Shown: positions 11,046-23,056, counted from the first letter of the stretch. The stretch is DNA of 64,000 nt from Eucalyptus grandis (GCF_016545825.1 NC_052613.1:5766001-5830000); one strand, 5' to 3'. Notes: a model not told the origin generated them from the sequence alone. Made by a program: numbers and translations.

Positions 11046-14000
11046 CATGAAAAAAAAAAGATAAATAAAATGATTATAATGCATGTCCTAATATTTCATA
11101 AGAATTTTATCAATAATTTCTCTAGGTAAGTGGCTTTCTCATGAAGTAGTTGACTAGTCCAAGATCTTTAGAACATCTCCCGAGAGAAAAAAAGGTATAC
11201 AAGCACTAGATATCGCTATTAAAATCAAGGCTTATGGAAATGTAGCTTGATCATTAACTTGGGTGGACAAAGTTAGACAGTGAAATGATGATGCCGGAAA
11301 ATATTATATTAAAAAACTATTGATTTAATAAAAAAATAAAAATTTGGGTGAATAAAGCCTCGTCAAAATTTGATCAACAGACCCATCATTTTTTTTTTCT
11401 CTAAAAGTTTTTTCTGTTTTTTACAAAGTGACTTTAGGTTTGGCGATGATAAGTCTAAAATTAATGAGTTTTAAAAATAAATCAAGAATCATGAGAAAAA
11501 TTTTGAAGAGAGGAGATTGCATTATTGCTAATCGTGGTCGTCCCCCCATTATTCAATTCCATTTTATTCTCTTTAATAATATAATGATTCTAAGTGATCC
11601 TGCGGCGAATGGGCATTCAAATGATATGAACCACGGGCAAATTGCATTTCACTTCCCAAGTTTTCGTATAAGGTTTAACTTTTGCAATTTGCCCCATGAA
11701 TTTTAGAAATTGATCTCAACGTGTCCCCTTGTAATGGCTCTGACCAAATACTTATTGGAGCCTTACCTTGAGCATTACACATGATAATAATAAGATAAAA
11801 TTTGGTTCCTCATTATTTATTCCATTTTGGGCATCATAAATTCCTCTTTAAAATCCTTACCAAAAAAAAAAAAATCCTCTTTAAAAGTCTCGGAAAGAAG
11901 TAATGCTTTTCGAAATCTGTATTGGATTTAAAATTATTAGCACATGAATCATGTAGAATTTGAATTTTTCACAATAGGGAGAAATTGGAGTTTTTCTTTT
12001 GGTCGAAAGGAGAGACTGATCCTCCAATAAAGTGTTGTTCTTGGGGTTTCACCATGGAATTTTCATGCTGAACCACGTCTTCAAGCCATCGATTTCATGA
12101 TTTGGATGTAATTAGTGAATCGAAATTGCGAATGAGTTGATGATAACCAATATATAGAGATTTAAAATTAGTCAAGGCATTCACACCTGTCTTTATGTGT
12201 TTCAAAAGCCAAAACACTATTTTTTTCCCTTCATTTTTTATGCTGGAATTTAAAACGTTATTCGATTTATTACATCTAGTGTCAGTGTTTCATATTGTTG
12301 AGATGAGGCAAGCGATCGAACAAAATATAGACGGAAGAAGAAAAATAAATCAGACACTGGATTTACGTGGTTCAGTCGTAAAGACCTACGTACATGAGAA
12401 GAAGAACGGCGGAATTTTACTTTATGGGATTAAAAGCGATGAAAACTTAAGTGTTTCGGAATATTCAAAACAAACACTGAAAAAAAAAACTCATTTTCTT
12501 GATCGCGCTAAACGTATAACAAAACCCCGTTGAAATGAGTCCAGCCAAAGTCCCAAGGTCAAAAGCAGATTATTCACGTGGAAGACCTTCAAGAAGGCCC
12601 TGACCTGGGCCCACCACGTTCTATTTGTCTTCTTCACGTGCGTCGACTTCATCGTTCGGATTTCGCAAGCAATCAACTTTCCTCCTTTATTTTATTTTTA
12701 TATTTCCTTCACAGCGTCTCAAGGAAAAACTCGAATGAAACATATAACAAAAAGAAATGAATCGATGATGTCCTTGTTCTCATTTTCCGTTCTCATTTTC
12801 CGTGGGCGCGGGTTCCTGGAAGGAGATCTTCTTTTGGTCCGTTGCAGTTGAACCGACCATCTTTGAACGTACATTACTAGTTTATTATAATGAAGGCACT
12901 TACTCTGTTCACTTCTTTTTTTTTCCCCTAATTGAAACAGCATCTATTACATTAAAAGAGTCTTTTGCGACATTTTCTTATTCCCCTTTGGACCGCTGCT
13001 TCAGCCGCTTTCTTTGACGTCCACGGGGCGAGCATTTGCAAGGAAGTTGCTGTCAATTTCGTGGATATCAACGTAGTGGAAATGTGATTGGATAGGACTC
13101 ACCAATTATTTTTCGACCTCAATTCATTTTTCAATTACATCTTACTAAATGGCATTTGCATTTCAAAAAAAAAATCCTTTAACTTGCTTTCCCCAAAAAT
13201 TGAACTAAATAGCAATAATACGCTCTTCATTAACACATCATAATTTAAATAACTACTTGATAATTTAAAAAGAAAAAAATTTCTTTGCAGGAATTTTATG
13301 TTGCCAAAGATATGACAACTCCTTCGCTTGTTTTCATTGTTACTGTATTTTACTTGGGATAATATAAGAAATAACTTTCACATGAATTGGGCAATAAATT
13401 TCTCATGAGTAGTCTTCAACTTTGCAATAAAATGATTTTAAAAAAAAATCTAGACAGCTTTTATGAAATTGATATATCAATCTAAGGTGAAAATATGATT
13501 GCTATTGCATTATATCTCTAATAATGCAACAATTCAAGTTAAACATTAGATATCCCTTGAGTATGATACAATCCTCTTGTGTGACGTTTATACTCACATT
13601 TGTCAAATCTCTAGCTTGATCATCAACTTGGGCAGACAAATTTAATTAGTGAAATGATAATGTGAGAAAACCTAATTTTTTTTTCCTTGTAAGGTTTAAG
13701 TACTATTAAGAATGGTTGCTTTAGATTTCCAAATACCAGTAAAACTGTCAAAAAAACAAATTATCAATTCAATAAATAATGAAAGTTTGGGTAAAAATAA
13801 ACCTTCTTAAAAAGTTGTGAAGAGACTGTGTCATTCTTTTATTCTCTAGAGCATTTCTTTTTTATGTATAAGGTAACTTGCATTTTTTTTTTTTTTTATA
13901 GTAATAAGATTAAAACGTAAGAGGTTTGAGAATAAATTAAGAATCATGAGAAAATTCTCAATGGGCCACATCACTTAATTCCCATTTCATGATCTCTTCA

Positions 14001-14166
14001 CTATTCAAATTCATTTTGTTCTTTTTAATAACATTGAATTTTTGGGCAAGAAACATGGATGGATATTCCCAACTTCATTCAACTTAACAGTGTTTATGGA
14101 CCTTTATGGAACTTCATTTGTTAAAATACTTAAAACATTCTGCTCAACGGAAGAGCACCAAGCATG
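11046..14166. other. Duplicated non-coding DNA, block A
   Basis: No gene was recognised. 11430-12250 and 12770-14166 match block C (59606-60400 and 60560-61945). Block B lacks the counterpart of 11050-12760 and resumes near 44255. A stretch near 12300-12420 (gatttacgtggttcag...) resembles LTR-type repeat sequence but has no visible boundaries. Confidence 0.5.
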
Positions 14167-14636
14167 TGTCACGATCACAAGGTTCCTACAACTAAGGGAC
14201 CTTGCATTTTTTAGGAAGACCTCCCAAGATCGCCAAGGTTTCTCGCAATAGCTTCCGGAACGTTCCAAGGGTGGGCGCTTCAGTAATTGCCTAGAGATCT
14301 ATAACTTTCTCGACATAAATGTCAGTAGTTAGGTTAGGAGATGCGATCCTATTCGTCAGATTGAAGTACGATCAATGGTTGTAATCTGAGGGTCTCGAGT
14401 CTTAAAAGGGGTGTCCTCCCCCTCATTTGTATCTATCCAACCATTTAGTAATCAAAGGCTCCTTTGTCTCTTCCAGAGCTTCTCTCTTTAGAAACTTTCT
14501 TCCTCTATTATCCGGATAAGCGAGCGAGTAAGCAATTGATCCGAGCAAGGCTTGGTTTAGGTGCCCGACGATCCAAGTGATCCAAAATAGCCTAAGTCAC
14601 CGCACGATCTCGATCCTAAATGATCAACTCGTGACA
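14167..14636 (+). repeat. 5' LTR of the Gypsy-type element
   Basis: It begins TGTCACGATC and ends CGTGACA. It aligns along its whole length with 16689-17157, for example the shared run ctaagggaccttgc versus ctaagggatcatat and the exact run ccgagcaaggcttgg near the 3' end. Confidence 0.8.
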
Positions 14637-14638
14637 AG

Positions 14639-14656
14639 TGGTATCAAAGCAAGAAG
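14639..14656 (+). other. Primer-binding site of the LTR element
   Basis: tggtatcaaagcaagaag lies 2 bp after the 5' LTR. It matches the usual plant primer site complementary to the 3' end of initiator tRNA-Met (TGGTATCAGAGC) with a one-base change in the first 12. Confidence 0.65.
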
Positions 14657-14701
14657 GGATATCTGTTTCAAGAGATCGAGGAGCATCAACTGTTCAAGAG
14701 A

Positions 14702-15990
14702 ATGTTGAGCCAAGAAATTGTTATGGATGGAGAGGCCATCCAAGTCAAGGAGACCCGCGGCCAAACCAAGAGAAGAGAAACCTCAATGGACATTGTAGTT
14801 GCACTCAATGAGAAACTCGCGAAGGTAAGGAGTGCCATGGCTGAGTTCATGGAAGGACTCAACGATGTAAGAGACCGCATCATGGAAGTTGAGGTCTTGC
14901 TCCATGAAGACTTCACGAACGGCACCAACCAAGCTACGGCCCTGTTGCACAACAAGGATGAAGCCCTTGAAGTGTCGATCGATGTATTGAGGAAATGAGT
15001 CCAAGTGATCGAGGAAGAGAACCCTCATAGGGACAAGGTCGAAGCAATGAAGGCGAAGATCCAAGAGTTTAAGACTAAGCTTGCCCCATGTAAGTTGAGC
15101 ATCGCCAATGGGACAATGCCCACACAAACAGTGCCCAAGCTAGAGGTGCTGAAGCCAAAGGAATTCAAAGGTAATTGATTTGCCAAGGAGGTGGATAACT
15201 TCATATGGAGTATAGAGTAGTACTTTGGCGCCATCAACATCCAAGATGAGTCGATCAAGGTAAGAACCACTTCAATGTTCCTAATTGGTACTGCAATGCT
15301 TTGGTGGCGCAATAAGTGCGACGAGACCAAGTGCGGCGCCAATCCTGTGGAAACATGGGATGATTTCGTGAAGAAGTTCTGAGACTACTTCTTCCCCGAG
15401 TTTGCTCAACAAGAAGCACATAGCAAGCTCCATCATCTTAAACAAAGGGGGACAATGCAAGAGTATGTGAAGAAATTCACCAAGCTCAAACTCCAAATCT
15501 GCAACCTATGAGAGGAGGAGGCTATCGGAGTATTCATGGATGGACTCAAGCCATGGGCGTAACTCTAGCTTAAACGTCGGGACCTGAAGAGTCTCGCAAG
15601 GGCACTAAGTGCAGCTGAGTCCCCCGTCAACCTCACCAAAGCCGACTCATCAAAGAATCGAGCAAGGGATTGGAGGTTGGATCGACACTCCGAGGACGAA
15701 GGTGGAGACACTCCTCGTGTGCTGAAGGATCAAAGCGGTCGAGTCAAGTCATGGGGAGAAGGAATGTCCAAGTTGTCCTTCTTCCAAAAGGGTCGATCCT
15801 AGGCATACTACACCACAAGTAAGTTCGATCAACCCTCACCATCTCCTTACTTTATTTGTGAAGGTCCACACTAGACCCAAAAGTTCTCGAAGAAGGGCAA
15901 GATCAATGCCCTCCTTGCCATAGAAGAGGAGGAGAAGGAGCCCAAAGAAGAGAAGTGGCAAATTCGGCTTGGAACTATGAAGTATGTCAA
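14702..15990 (+). pseudogene. Retrotransposon gag remnant, one frame with nine stops
   Basis: From the ATG at 14702 a single frame can be followed for about 1.25 kb. A helical N-terminal region comes first, then a retrotrans_gag-type domain recognisable by FLIGTAMLWW, FFPEFAQQEAHSKL, MQEYVKKFTKLKLQICNL and FMDGLKPWA, and then a decayed zinc-knuckle (FICEGPH). Nine stops interrupt it, at 14996, 15176, 15218, 15380, 15509, 15560, 15566, 15800 and 15872. No frameshift occurs until about 16000, where the protease continues in another frame. The protein cannot be made. Confidence 0.8.
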
Positions 15991-16347
15991 TGTCGTTCAA
16001 GTTCGATTGCCGTCCAAAAGAAGGAAACTTCCCTGAACACGGACATGTTCTTTGTGGAGATCGAGGTATGTGGGCGAGCCCTATATGCCTTGGTTGACAC
16101 GGGTGCTTCGAACATGTTCATGTCGATTGAGGTAGCCAAATCCTTGGGACTTCGCTTGGAGTCAAATATGATATCCTTCAAGGCCATCAACTTGGATGAA
16201 CTTGCAAGCATAGGAACAACTCCTGATGTGGATGTCCGAATTGGAGGATGGAAGGGCAAGCTCTCCTTCAAGGTAATCTCCCTTGATGACTATGATCTCA
16301 TTTTGGGCATGCAGTTCTTCCATAGTATGAGGTCCATGATTGATTGA
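15955..16347 (+). pseudogene. Retropepsin-like aspartic protease remnant of the LTR element
   Basis: The frame contains the active-site motif LVDTGASNMFMS (Asp at 16096-16098) and the later LILGMQF signature, spaced as in plant Gypsy proteases. Only about the last 110 residues (from roughly QKKETS) look like protease. The first 20 or so residues are out of frame with the upstream gag, so a one-base shift separates them. The open stretch ends at a stop right after the domain, where reverse transcriptase would normally follow. It is a relic inside a dead element. Confidence 0.8.
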
Positions 16348-16688
16348 TATGAGGACCAAGACTATCGCCATGATTCAACGCCTCGACAAGAGTTTGAAGG
16401 CCGAGAAATGCACCACCAAGTCACACCAAAGCCACCCTTAGAGAAGCCGAAGGTAAGGTTGGATCCTCCTACTCCAATTTGCGACATCCTGATCCAAGCA
16501 CTCTTCCCCGAGGTTGAGTGCCTACCGTGTGTGAAGCCTGAGCCAAAGTTGGAGCCATATTGTCTGTTGTATGAGAGGCTTAGAACCGAGTGAAATCAAA
16601 ACAAGAGGGCTCGTGCTCGTGCCAAGAAGACCACTCTTTGAGTCGAGAGTGACGAGGGCATCGCTCGAATGAGTGGGGGAGAACGTTT
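16348..16688 (+). other. Internal 3' region of the LTR element and polypurine tract
   Basis: There is a short open stretch (16408-16593) with no recognised domain, then gagtgggggagaacg at about 16671-16685 acting as a polypurine tract just before the 3' LTR. No pol domains are present. Confidence 0.6.
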
Positions 16689-17157
16689 TGGTAACGAGGT
16701 TCCTGCAACTAAGGGATCATATATTTTTTAGGAAGACCTCCCGAGATCGCCAAGGTTTCTTGCAAGAGCTTCAAGAACACTCCAAAAGTGGGCGATACGA
16801 TAATTGTGTCGAGATCTAGAATTCTCTCGGCATAAATGTCGATAGTTGGTAGGTTTGGAGATGTGATCTTGTTCGCCGGATCAAAGTATGATCAATGGTT
16901 GTAATTTGAGGACCTCGAGTATAAGAAGGGGTGTCCTCCTCCTTATTTGTATCCATCCAATTATTCAGTAATCAAATGCTCATTTCTCTCTTTTAGAGCT
17001 TCTTTCTTTAGAAACTTTCTCTCTCTATGATTCAGGTGAGGGAGCGAGTGAGCGATCGATCCGAGCAAGGCTTGGCTTAGGTGCCTCGACAATCCAAGTG
17101 ATCCAAGATAGCCTAAGTCGCCGCATGGTCTCGATCCCAAACGGTCGGCCTGTGACA
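16689..17157 (+). repeat. 3' LTR of the Gypsy-type element
   Basis: It begins TGGTAACGAGG and ends CTGTGACA. It is followed by CATGCCTCTCAAGC, which continues the block sequence seen uninterrupted at 45648 and 61945. Confidence 0.8.
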
Positions 17158-17364
17158 CATGCCTCTCAAGCCAATGATCAAAAGGTACACACTAGTGACA
17201 ACTCTTGGTTACAGGAGAGATCCACTTTGATCGTTAAGAGTCCATTTCCATTTCAACAAAGCTTCGACACCATTGCCCTAATCAAGCCAGTTGTTTGTTC
17301 ACCAGTGAAGTTGATTGAAGCTTGAAGAGAGTGAGAGTTACTACAACCTCTCTCTCTCTCCCCC

Positions 17365-17394
17365 TTCCCTCCCTCCCTCCCTCCCTCCCTCCCT
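17365..17394. repeat. (TCCC)n microsatellite
   Basis: About seven TCCC/CCCT units follow a CT run. A shorter version is at 62141-62156 in block C. Confidence 0.8.
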
Positions 17395-17407
17395 GAGAGC
17401 TGTCTCT

Positions 17408-17530
17408 ATTAGAGTATTTAAATAATATACAATACTTTTATATAATAATTTAAGCATTTAGAATTGTCAGTAGTTGTACCACAAAAATCTCACGTGGTAT
17501 CAAACTTGGAGATCTTGAGTTCAAATCCTA
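17408..17530 (+). mobile_element. TRIM-like LTR fragment, block A
   Basis: tattagagtatttaaataat and a primer-site-like tggtatcaaac at about 17494 match the left repeat of the element at 62169-62460 in block C. Only one repeat is retained here. Confidence 0.45.
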
Positions 17531-19086
17531 TCAAGCACCATTTGCCTCCCCAATTAAATTTCCATACCCTCACCATGACCAACACCTTCACCTACCGCAT
17601 TGTCAAAAGATTCCCCATATGCCTCAACCAATCCATGTCGTAAACAATAAAAAAAAAAAAACTAGATCGACAATAGTGTTATCATTACATATGTGTCTCA
17701 ACCCATCTTCTAGACATATCTTAGGAAGCTTAAAATAAAGTTTTTCGAATTTAACATTTGCCACATCCTCAATGCCTCTAATGAACCTTTCATGGCTCAT
17801 AGAATCGATATTTACGTGTACTAAATCCATCTTTCCCCTAGTATATAGTATATTCAAGCATTAGGCGATGAACAAATTTCTCGCTATGATAAAGGCAAAA
17901 TAATGCAAACTTGTTGGTCATCTTGACCCTACACAAAAAGATAACATATATTATAAGCATATGGAGACTCATGATGGAGCGACATCATAACAAGTCCAAT
18001 TACTTCAAGGCTTTTTGGCTATGATGAAAATCCAAATAAAGCAATGTGACTGTGTCTTATAAACTAATGTTCTCAATTTAATCAAAATTTGTGGTCAAAT
18101 ATTACATCTACTACGTTTGATTAACCTTAATCTAATTTGGCTAGTCTAGTCCAAGAAATGTGGTTGAGGCTCATACGATATTCTCTATGGTTAAAGCATA
18201 GTTGATTTCAAAGTACTAGATTTACGATAGTGAACTTCCAACGGCAACCCAAGTGATTGGTGGGGCACCAAGGAAGCTTCTTGTGCTGCTTCTAATACGT
18301 TAATCCTGCAAAAATAATGATGTAGGTGCATGGCAAACATGATAACGGGCAAAAGCATGATTGCACGAGATTCAAATAGACAATCTCAGCTTGGTAAATG
18401 CTGAGAGAGATGCGAACATGATGACCATGATCAATGGTTACTCTCTAATGCTTATCAATGTTTCAAACACCACCCGTTCGATGAAATTTCTAAGTGAAAT
18501 CAGAATCCACATTCTTCGAATGAAATAAGTTCAATAGCCATTTACTTCAATGTCTTGCTTTTCAAAAAATATGGTTACATTGTTGTGCCTTTTTTTTTTA
18601 GCTTTCATATTATATCAAGCTCACATGAAGACAACGAAAACCCAAAAATTTGAGGGTTGGGGACCATGCCCACGAAAAACATAACTTTATGTCCGCTGAG
18701 TGCTAACAACACAAGCCAATTGGGACCACACACTTTGTCGTGTTTGCTGAGGTTGTATCAGGTCGTGACTTGAATCGGGTCAATCGAGTCTTCGCAATTT
18801 CGAAGGCCAAATTGTAGGGTTTGGGCAAATGAAGGGGTTGGGCTAAGTTGGGAGTCGATTTGATGAAAGAACAACTTGGCTTGAGCAAAATCGTTTGAAT
18901 TGATGAAAGAATTTGAAGTGATTTGGGCAGATAGGATTAAGGGTTCTTCCTTCATTGGTTCACGTTGAAGAAGTTTGTGATTGGGGCAAGGAAAAACGCA
19001 AGAGAATGAGCGATAGCCGTTTTGTTTTGAAAGTTATAGGTTTTTTTTTTTTTTTTTACTTTTACAAAACGACATCATTTTTGTTT
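17531..19086. other. A-specific non-coding DNA
   Basis: No gene and no counterpart in B or C was recognised. The stretch 18690-19086 (with tttacaaaacgacatcattt and a run of T) resembles the interior of Mutator-like foldbacks, continuing into the arm at 19087. Confidence 0.4.
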
Positions 19087-19290
19087 TCCAGCATCCACAT
19101 CAGCATCGATCTAGCCATGTCGGATGGGCAACCCTAACTATGTGTCCACGTAGGCATTTTCTGAGCTAAATTTGTTGGAAGGATTAAATTGGCACCAAAT
19201 TAAAAGATCTAGGACTAAATTGGCACCAATAAAAAGTTCATGACTAAATCGGCATGAATGCAAAAGGTTTAAAAATTTTCCAACGCTTTT
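19087..19290. mobile_element. Partial Mutator-like foldback arm
   Basis: Phrases such as ggactaaattggcaccaat and catgactaaatcggca match the repetitive arms of the foldbacks at 37615-38119 and 58881-59605. Only one arm is clear. Confidence 0.45.
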
Positions 19291-19305
19291 CCAAATAATA
19301 TATAT

Positions 19306-19310
<5 letters not shown>

Positions 19311-19352
<42 letters not shown>
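19311..19352. repeat. (CA)21 microsatellite
   Basis: An uninterrupted CA dinucleotide run is flanked by TATATACATA and TATATG. Confidence 0.95.
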
Positions 19353-19357
<5 letters not shown>

Positions 19358-19500
19358 GTAAGATTTTGATTCCAATGAAATTATTCAATACAAATCTAGA
19401 ACCAAAGATATCAAATTTAGACTTTGCTAGAATTTAATCAACGGCTCAATTCAAATGCACTTCAACATGCTAATGAGAGCTAACTATGACTAGGTATGCA

Positions 19501-20340
19501 ATGTCGGAATGTAATTGACAATACTAGATGATAGAAACAATACTGGGAAATGATTGCTTTTAGATGGGTACGAGGACACAATGTGGGAATCTAATTGACA
19601 ATTCTATATAGTAGAAACAATACAGAGAAGGCACTATTTCTAGATAGATACAAGGACACACATCGGAACCTAATTGACAACACTGGATGATAGAAACAAT
19701 ACTGGCAAATGACTGCTCCTAGATGGGTACGAGGACATAATGTAGTAATCTAATCGATTGTAGTGTATGACAGAAACATTGCCAAGAAGGCATTGCTTCT
19801 AGATGAGTACGATAACACAATGTCAGAACCTAATCGACGCTGTTGGATGATGGAAACAATATCGAGAAGACACTACTCCTAGTTAGGTATGAGGACACAT
19901 CATTAGAATCTAATTGACAACGCTAAATGGCGAAAACAACACAAGGAAGGCATTGCTCTTAGATAAGTATGAGGACACAACATCAAAACCTAATCAATGA
20001 CACTGGGTGGTAGGAACAACACAAGGAAGGCATTGATCCTAAATAGATACGAAGACATAGCATCGGAATCTAATCGATGATGCTAGATAGTAGAAACAAC
20101 ATCGGGAAGTCACTACTCCTAGATGGGTATGAGAACACAACATCGGAATCTAATCAACGATGTTAGATGGTAGAAACAACACCGAGAAGGCATTGCTCCT
20201 AGATGAGTATGAGGACACAATGTCGAAACTTAATCAACGACGTTGGATGGGAGGAACAACACTGAAAAGGCATTACTCCTAGATGAGTATGAAGACACAA
20301 TGTCGGAATCTAATCGACAACGTTGGACAATATAATAAGA
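19501..20340. repeat. Minisatellite of about ten 80-bp units
   Basis: The phrase atgtcggaatctaat-gac recurs at 19501, 19581, 19661, 19740, 19820, 19900, 19981, 20061, 20141, 20221 and 20300, a spacing of 80 bp. A consensus unit also holds ggatggtagaaacaacac and ggcattgctcctagatg. The units are diverged but in register. The period is not a multiple of three and stops occur, so it is not coding. It is absent from B and C. Confidence 0.9.
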
Positions 20341-20499
20341 CTAGAATCTAATCAACAATGTTGCATGAGATATTGATGCTTGTCGAAATTGAATCAATGG
20401 CAAGAATATGAAATATAGCTAAACTAGGCTAAGCTAAGATAACTAAAGAATAAGATAAAAGAATTTTAGGGCTCTAAAGGGGTTTGGGCAAATATAAGT

Positions 20500-21150
20500 G
20501 ATGTTTGGTTCAATTTTTTGAGGACTTTGGGAAGATGCAATTGCATCTTCAAAGGGTTTCAAAGGCCCTTGAGGGAATGGAGGGGTAGAGGTTCATTGGC
20601 AACTTGCATTTTCATAATGCAAGTTCATCACTGTTCATCACCGTTCATCTTCTTTGTTGGAGAAGCCGATCGGAGGCCAACGACCGCTGGCCAAAGGATT
20701 ACGCGCGCCGGCATCCACCACCTGAGGGTCGCTTGACCTCGGCGACCGCTGCCGAACCTCAGGCAATTGATGGCCTGAATCACGCGACCCAAGTGGCCGA
20801 TGTGTGGGGTCGCCCGACCTCAGGCGGCTGTCGCCTGGGGTCGCTTGACCCCAGCGACCGTCCGAGGGCCAGATTTGGCCATCCAGCCGCCATATCCGGC
20901 GGTCTGGCTGCCCCCACCGGTCCAAGGCTGAACTTCCAAAAATAAATATATATATATATAATTTTTGTTTTTTAATTTAATAAAAATCATTTACTAATGC
21001 AAATTTTACCAAATGGAATTTTCGTAAAAGTTGTTTCTCAATGCAAATTATACCAAACGTTATTTGCCTTTTGGAAAATCCCATTCACCCAAAAATATTT
21101 GCATTTCTGCAAATGTATTCCCCAAAAGCCAAACCAAACAGGCTCGTTGT
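20500..21150. mobile_element. Foldback with GC-rich core
   Basis: The left side gtgatgtttggttcaa and the right side ccaaaccaaacaggc are inverted relatives. Arms are AT-rich with inverted matches built on atgcaaatt/aatttgcat. The core at about 20640-20935 is GC-rich and repeats ggtcgcttgacctcggcgacc in several variants on both strands. The open frames in the core (20604-20945 plus, 20638-20925 minus) follow from base composition. Exact ends and target duplication were not resolved. Confidence 0.5.
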
Positions 21151-21359
21151 CCTCTACTCCGGGTATATGTCTACCTTCTCTTTCTCCATATTCTGTCTTC
21201 TTTCTTGAACCCTAAATCCTTAACATTATACTTCTCAACTTCTTCTATGGCAACTGAAACTCCCAAATTTCTCCTTGGATATTTTATCTCATTCTTCGAT
21301 GATCTCCATCATAGTGAAAGGGCTTATTATTGTCATTTTTAGTTACTAAGCACCATAAA

Positions 21360-23056
21360 AGATAACCCTAACCTGTTGCTCCTTGGGCCTTGTCTCGTAA
21401 AATACCTATCAATTAGATTTGGGCATATGATTAAACTAGTGGCTTGACAAATAATTCCATGACTTTTTTTTCAATCGAGACATGGTGAGACAAAATGATC
21501 AAATTACATGACCGCCAAAACTGACAGGTTCATTATGCTATAGAAACATTCACACTGTCTGGGTAATCATGACATATTGCTAGATATCACTTATGGTTTG
21601 TAGTAATAGGAGATTGATCAAGACAATTAGTTGTCTTGGTTGTGTTAATGTGTTAGTACAAATTTAACTACTAATTCAGTAATGAATCTAGAGATGTCAC
21701 ATACCATAACCAATTAGAGTGGCGTTTAAATGAGAGAGACAATATTGCAAATGAGTTTGCAGTTGAGTCAATCAGATTGAGTTGGGCTAAAAATAAAAGA
21801 TTTGAAAGGGTACAAAGATTTGAAGTGGGTTTCAGACTTTATAATCAAATCAAAGATCTGAAGTGGGTTCAAATTCAATGGCCGAATTAATAATTTAAAA
21901 TGAGTTCAGAATTAATAGCCATATTAATGATCTGAAGTGAGTTTAGAATCAATGGCATCATTTATGATCTAAAATAAGTTCAAAATTAACAGCCAAATTA
22001 ATGATCTAAAACGGTTTTAAATTTAACGACTAAATTAAAGATCTTAAACCGTTTTACATTTAACCATCACATGTGTTTTGTTTGAAATTTAACGATCATA
22101 TTAATGATCTGAAACGGTTTCAGATTTAATGTTTACATTAATGATTTGAAACGGTTTTAGAATTAATGAATAGTTTAATGATCTGAAACGGTTTTAGATT
22201 TAATAGTTTCAGATTCAATGATCAATTAATATTCTGAAATGGTTTTAGATGTAACAGCCGAAATAAGACTTGTAACGGTTACAAATTAATGCATGGAATA
22301 ATGCTCTATAATGGTTACAAAATTAATGCATGAATTAGTGTATAAAACGGTTTCAAAACTTACGTCCCTCAAACATTACGGCCAAATTAATTCTATGAAA
22401 TAATTTTAGTGTCAATGAGCTGATTTAAATGCGATTTGGGACTAATTATAAAAGGTGATTGAGAGAGATGATCACACGATGATCAAGAATTGACAATTGA
22501 GAGTGTTGACAGTGATCAATCAAATCATTCACACATGAGAGCATTTATGAGCACAATTATAGTGGTGATATCTCTCAATTTCTCTCTATTGTTCAACATG
22601 AGATTGGTGATATGTCTGAATTAGAGGCCTGACATTTGTGGGGTTGGATCTGAAGAACGTCGGAACAAGTATTGCCAGAAGATATTAGACGTTCATAGTC
22701 AGAGTTCCAAGAATGTCAGAGTTAGTGTTATCAAGAGATCAAACATTCGTAATTAAAATCTGAAAAATGTCAGAATCAACACTACGAGGACATTAGACGT
22801 TCGTGGTCAAAATCTGAAGAGTTGGAGCACGATCCAAGGATAATGTCGTTAGCCCCTTTATCATTTCTACGTGTTTTATTAAAATGCACAAATAATGCTT
22901 TGGAAATACGTGTATGGGCATTTTTACTTTCATTGTGAATCAGACTTTGATTCTATTTTACTTATGCACGTATCCTTCTTTATTGAAACAAATCCCAGTA
23001 GGAGGTTCTCCGTGCCCGAATGTTAAGCATCCCGGTTCCCTTCAAGTAATAGGTCC
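21360..23056 (+). mobile_element. Possible LTR (solo or truncated) containing the 37-bp array
   Basis: The stretch ends ...cccttcaagtaataggtccttca and is followed by ttatggtatcggtaag, which resembles an LTR 3' end plus a primer-binding site. Block C lacks all of it and resumes at the following bases (23060 versus about 62790). The left boundary and a target duplication were not found, so this is only a suggestion. Confidence 0.3.
21817..22300. repeat. Degenerate 37-bp tandem repeat
   Basis: gatctgaaacggttttagat-type words recur at 21817, 21855, 21929, 21966, 22003, 22040, 22106, 22143 and 22179, mostly 36-38 bp apart or a multiple. Units decay towards both ends. There is no coding frame. Confidence 0.75.

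Larger units (their letters stand above)
14167..17157 (+). mobile_element. Gypsy-type LTR element with gag and protease only, A-specific
   Basis: Two LTRs of about 470 bp (14167-14636, 16689-17157) start TG and end CA, and are flanked by CATG on both sides (14163-14166, 17158-17161). After the 5' LTR comes a primer-binding site like tggtatcaaagc, then a gag remnant and an aspartic-protease remnant, and then only about 340 bp before a purine-rich tract and the 3' LTR. Reverse transcriptase, RNase H and integrase are absent, so this is a non-autonomous (TR-GAG-like) or internally deleted copy. The LTRs are clearly diverged, so the insertion is old. Blocks B (CATG once at 45648-45651) and C (CTTG at about 61945) show the unoccupied site. 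Confidence 0.85.

Noticed and set aside
19138..19353. Cys-Val repeat frame
   Set aside because: It is a translation of the CA microsatellite.
19501..20340. CRISPR-like or coding tandem repeat
   Set aside because: Units are 80 bp with no spacer/repeat alternation, in plant DNA, and not a multiple of three.
20604..20945. Overlapping open frames on both strands in a GC-rich patch
   Set aside because: They lie in the repetitive core of a foldback and differ in composition from any gene; no domain.
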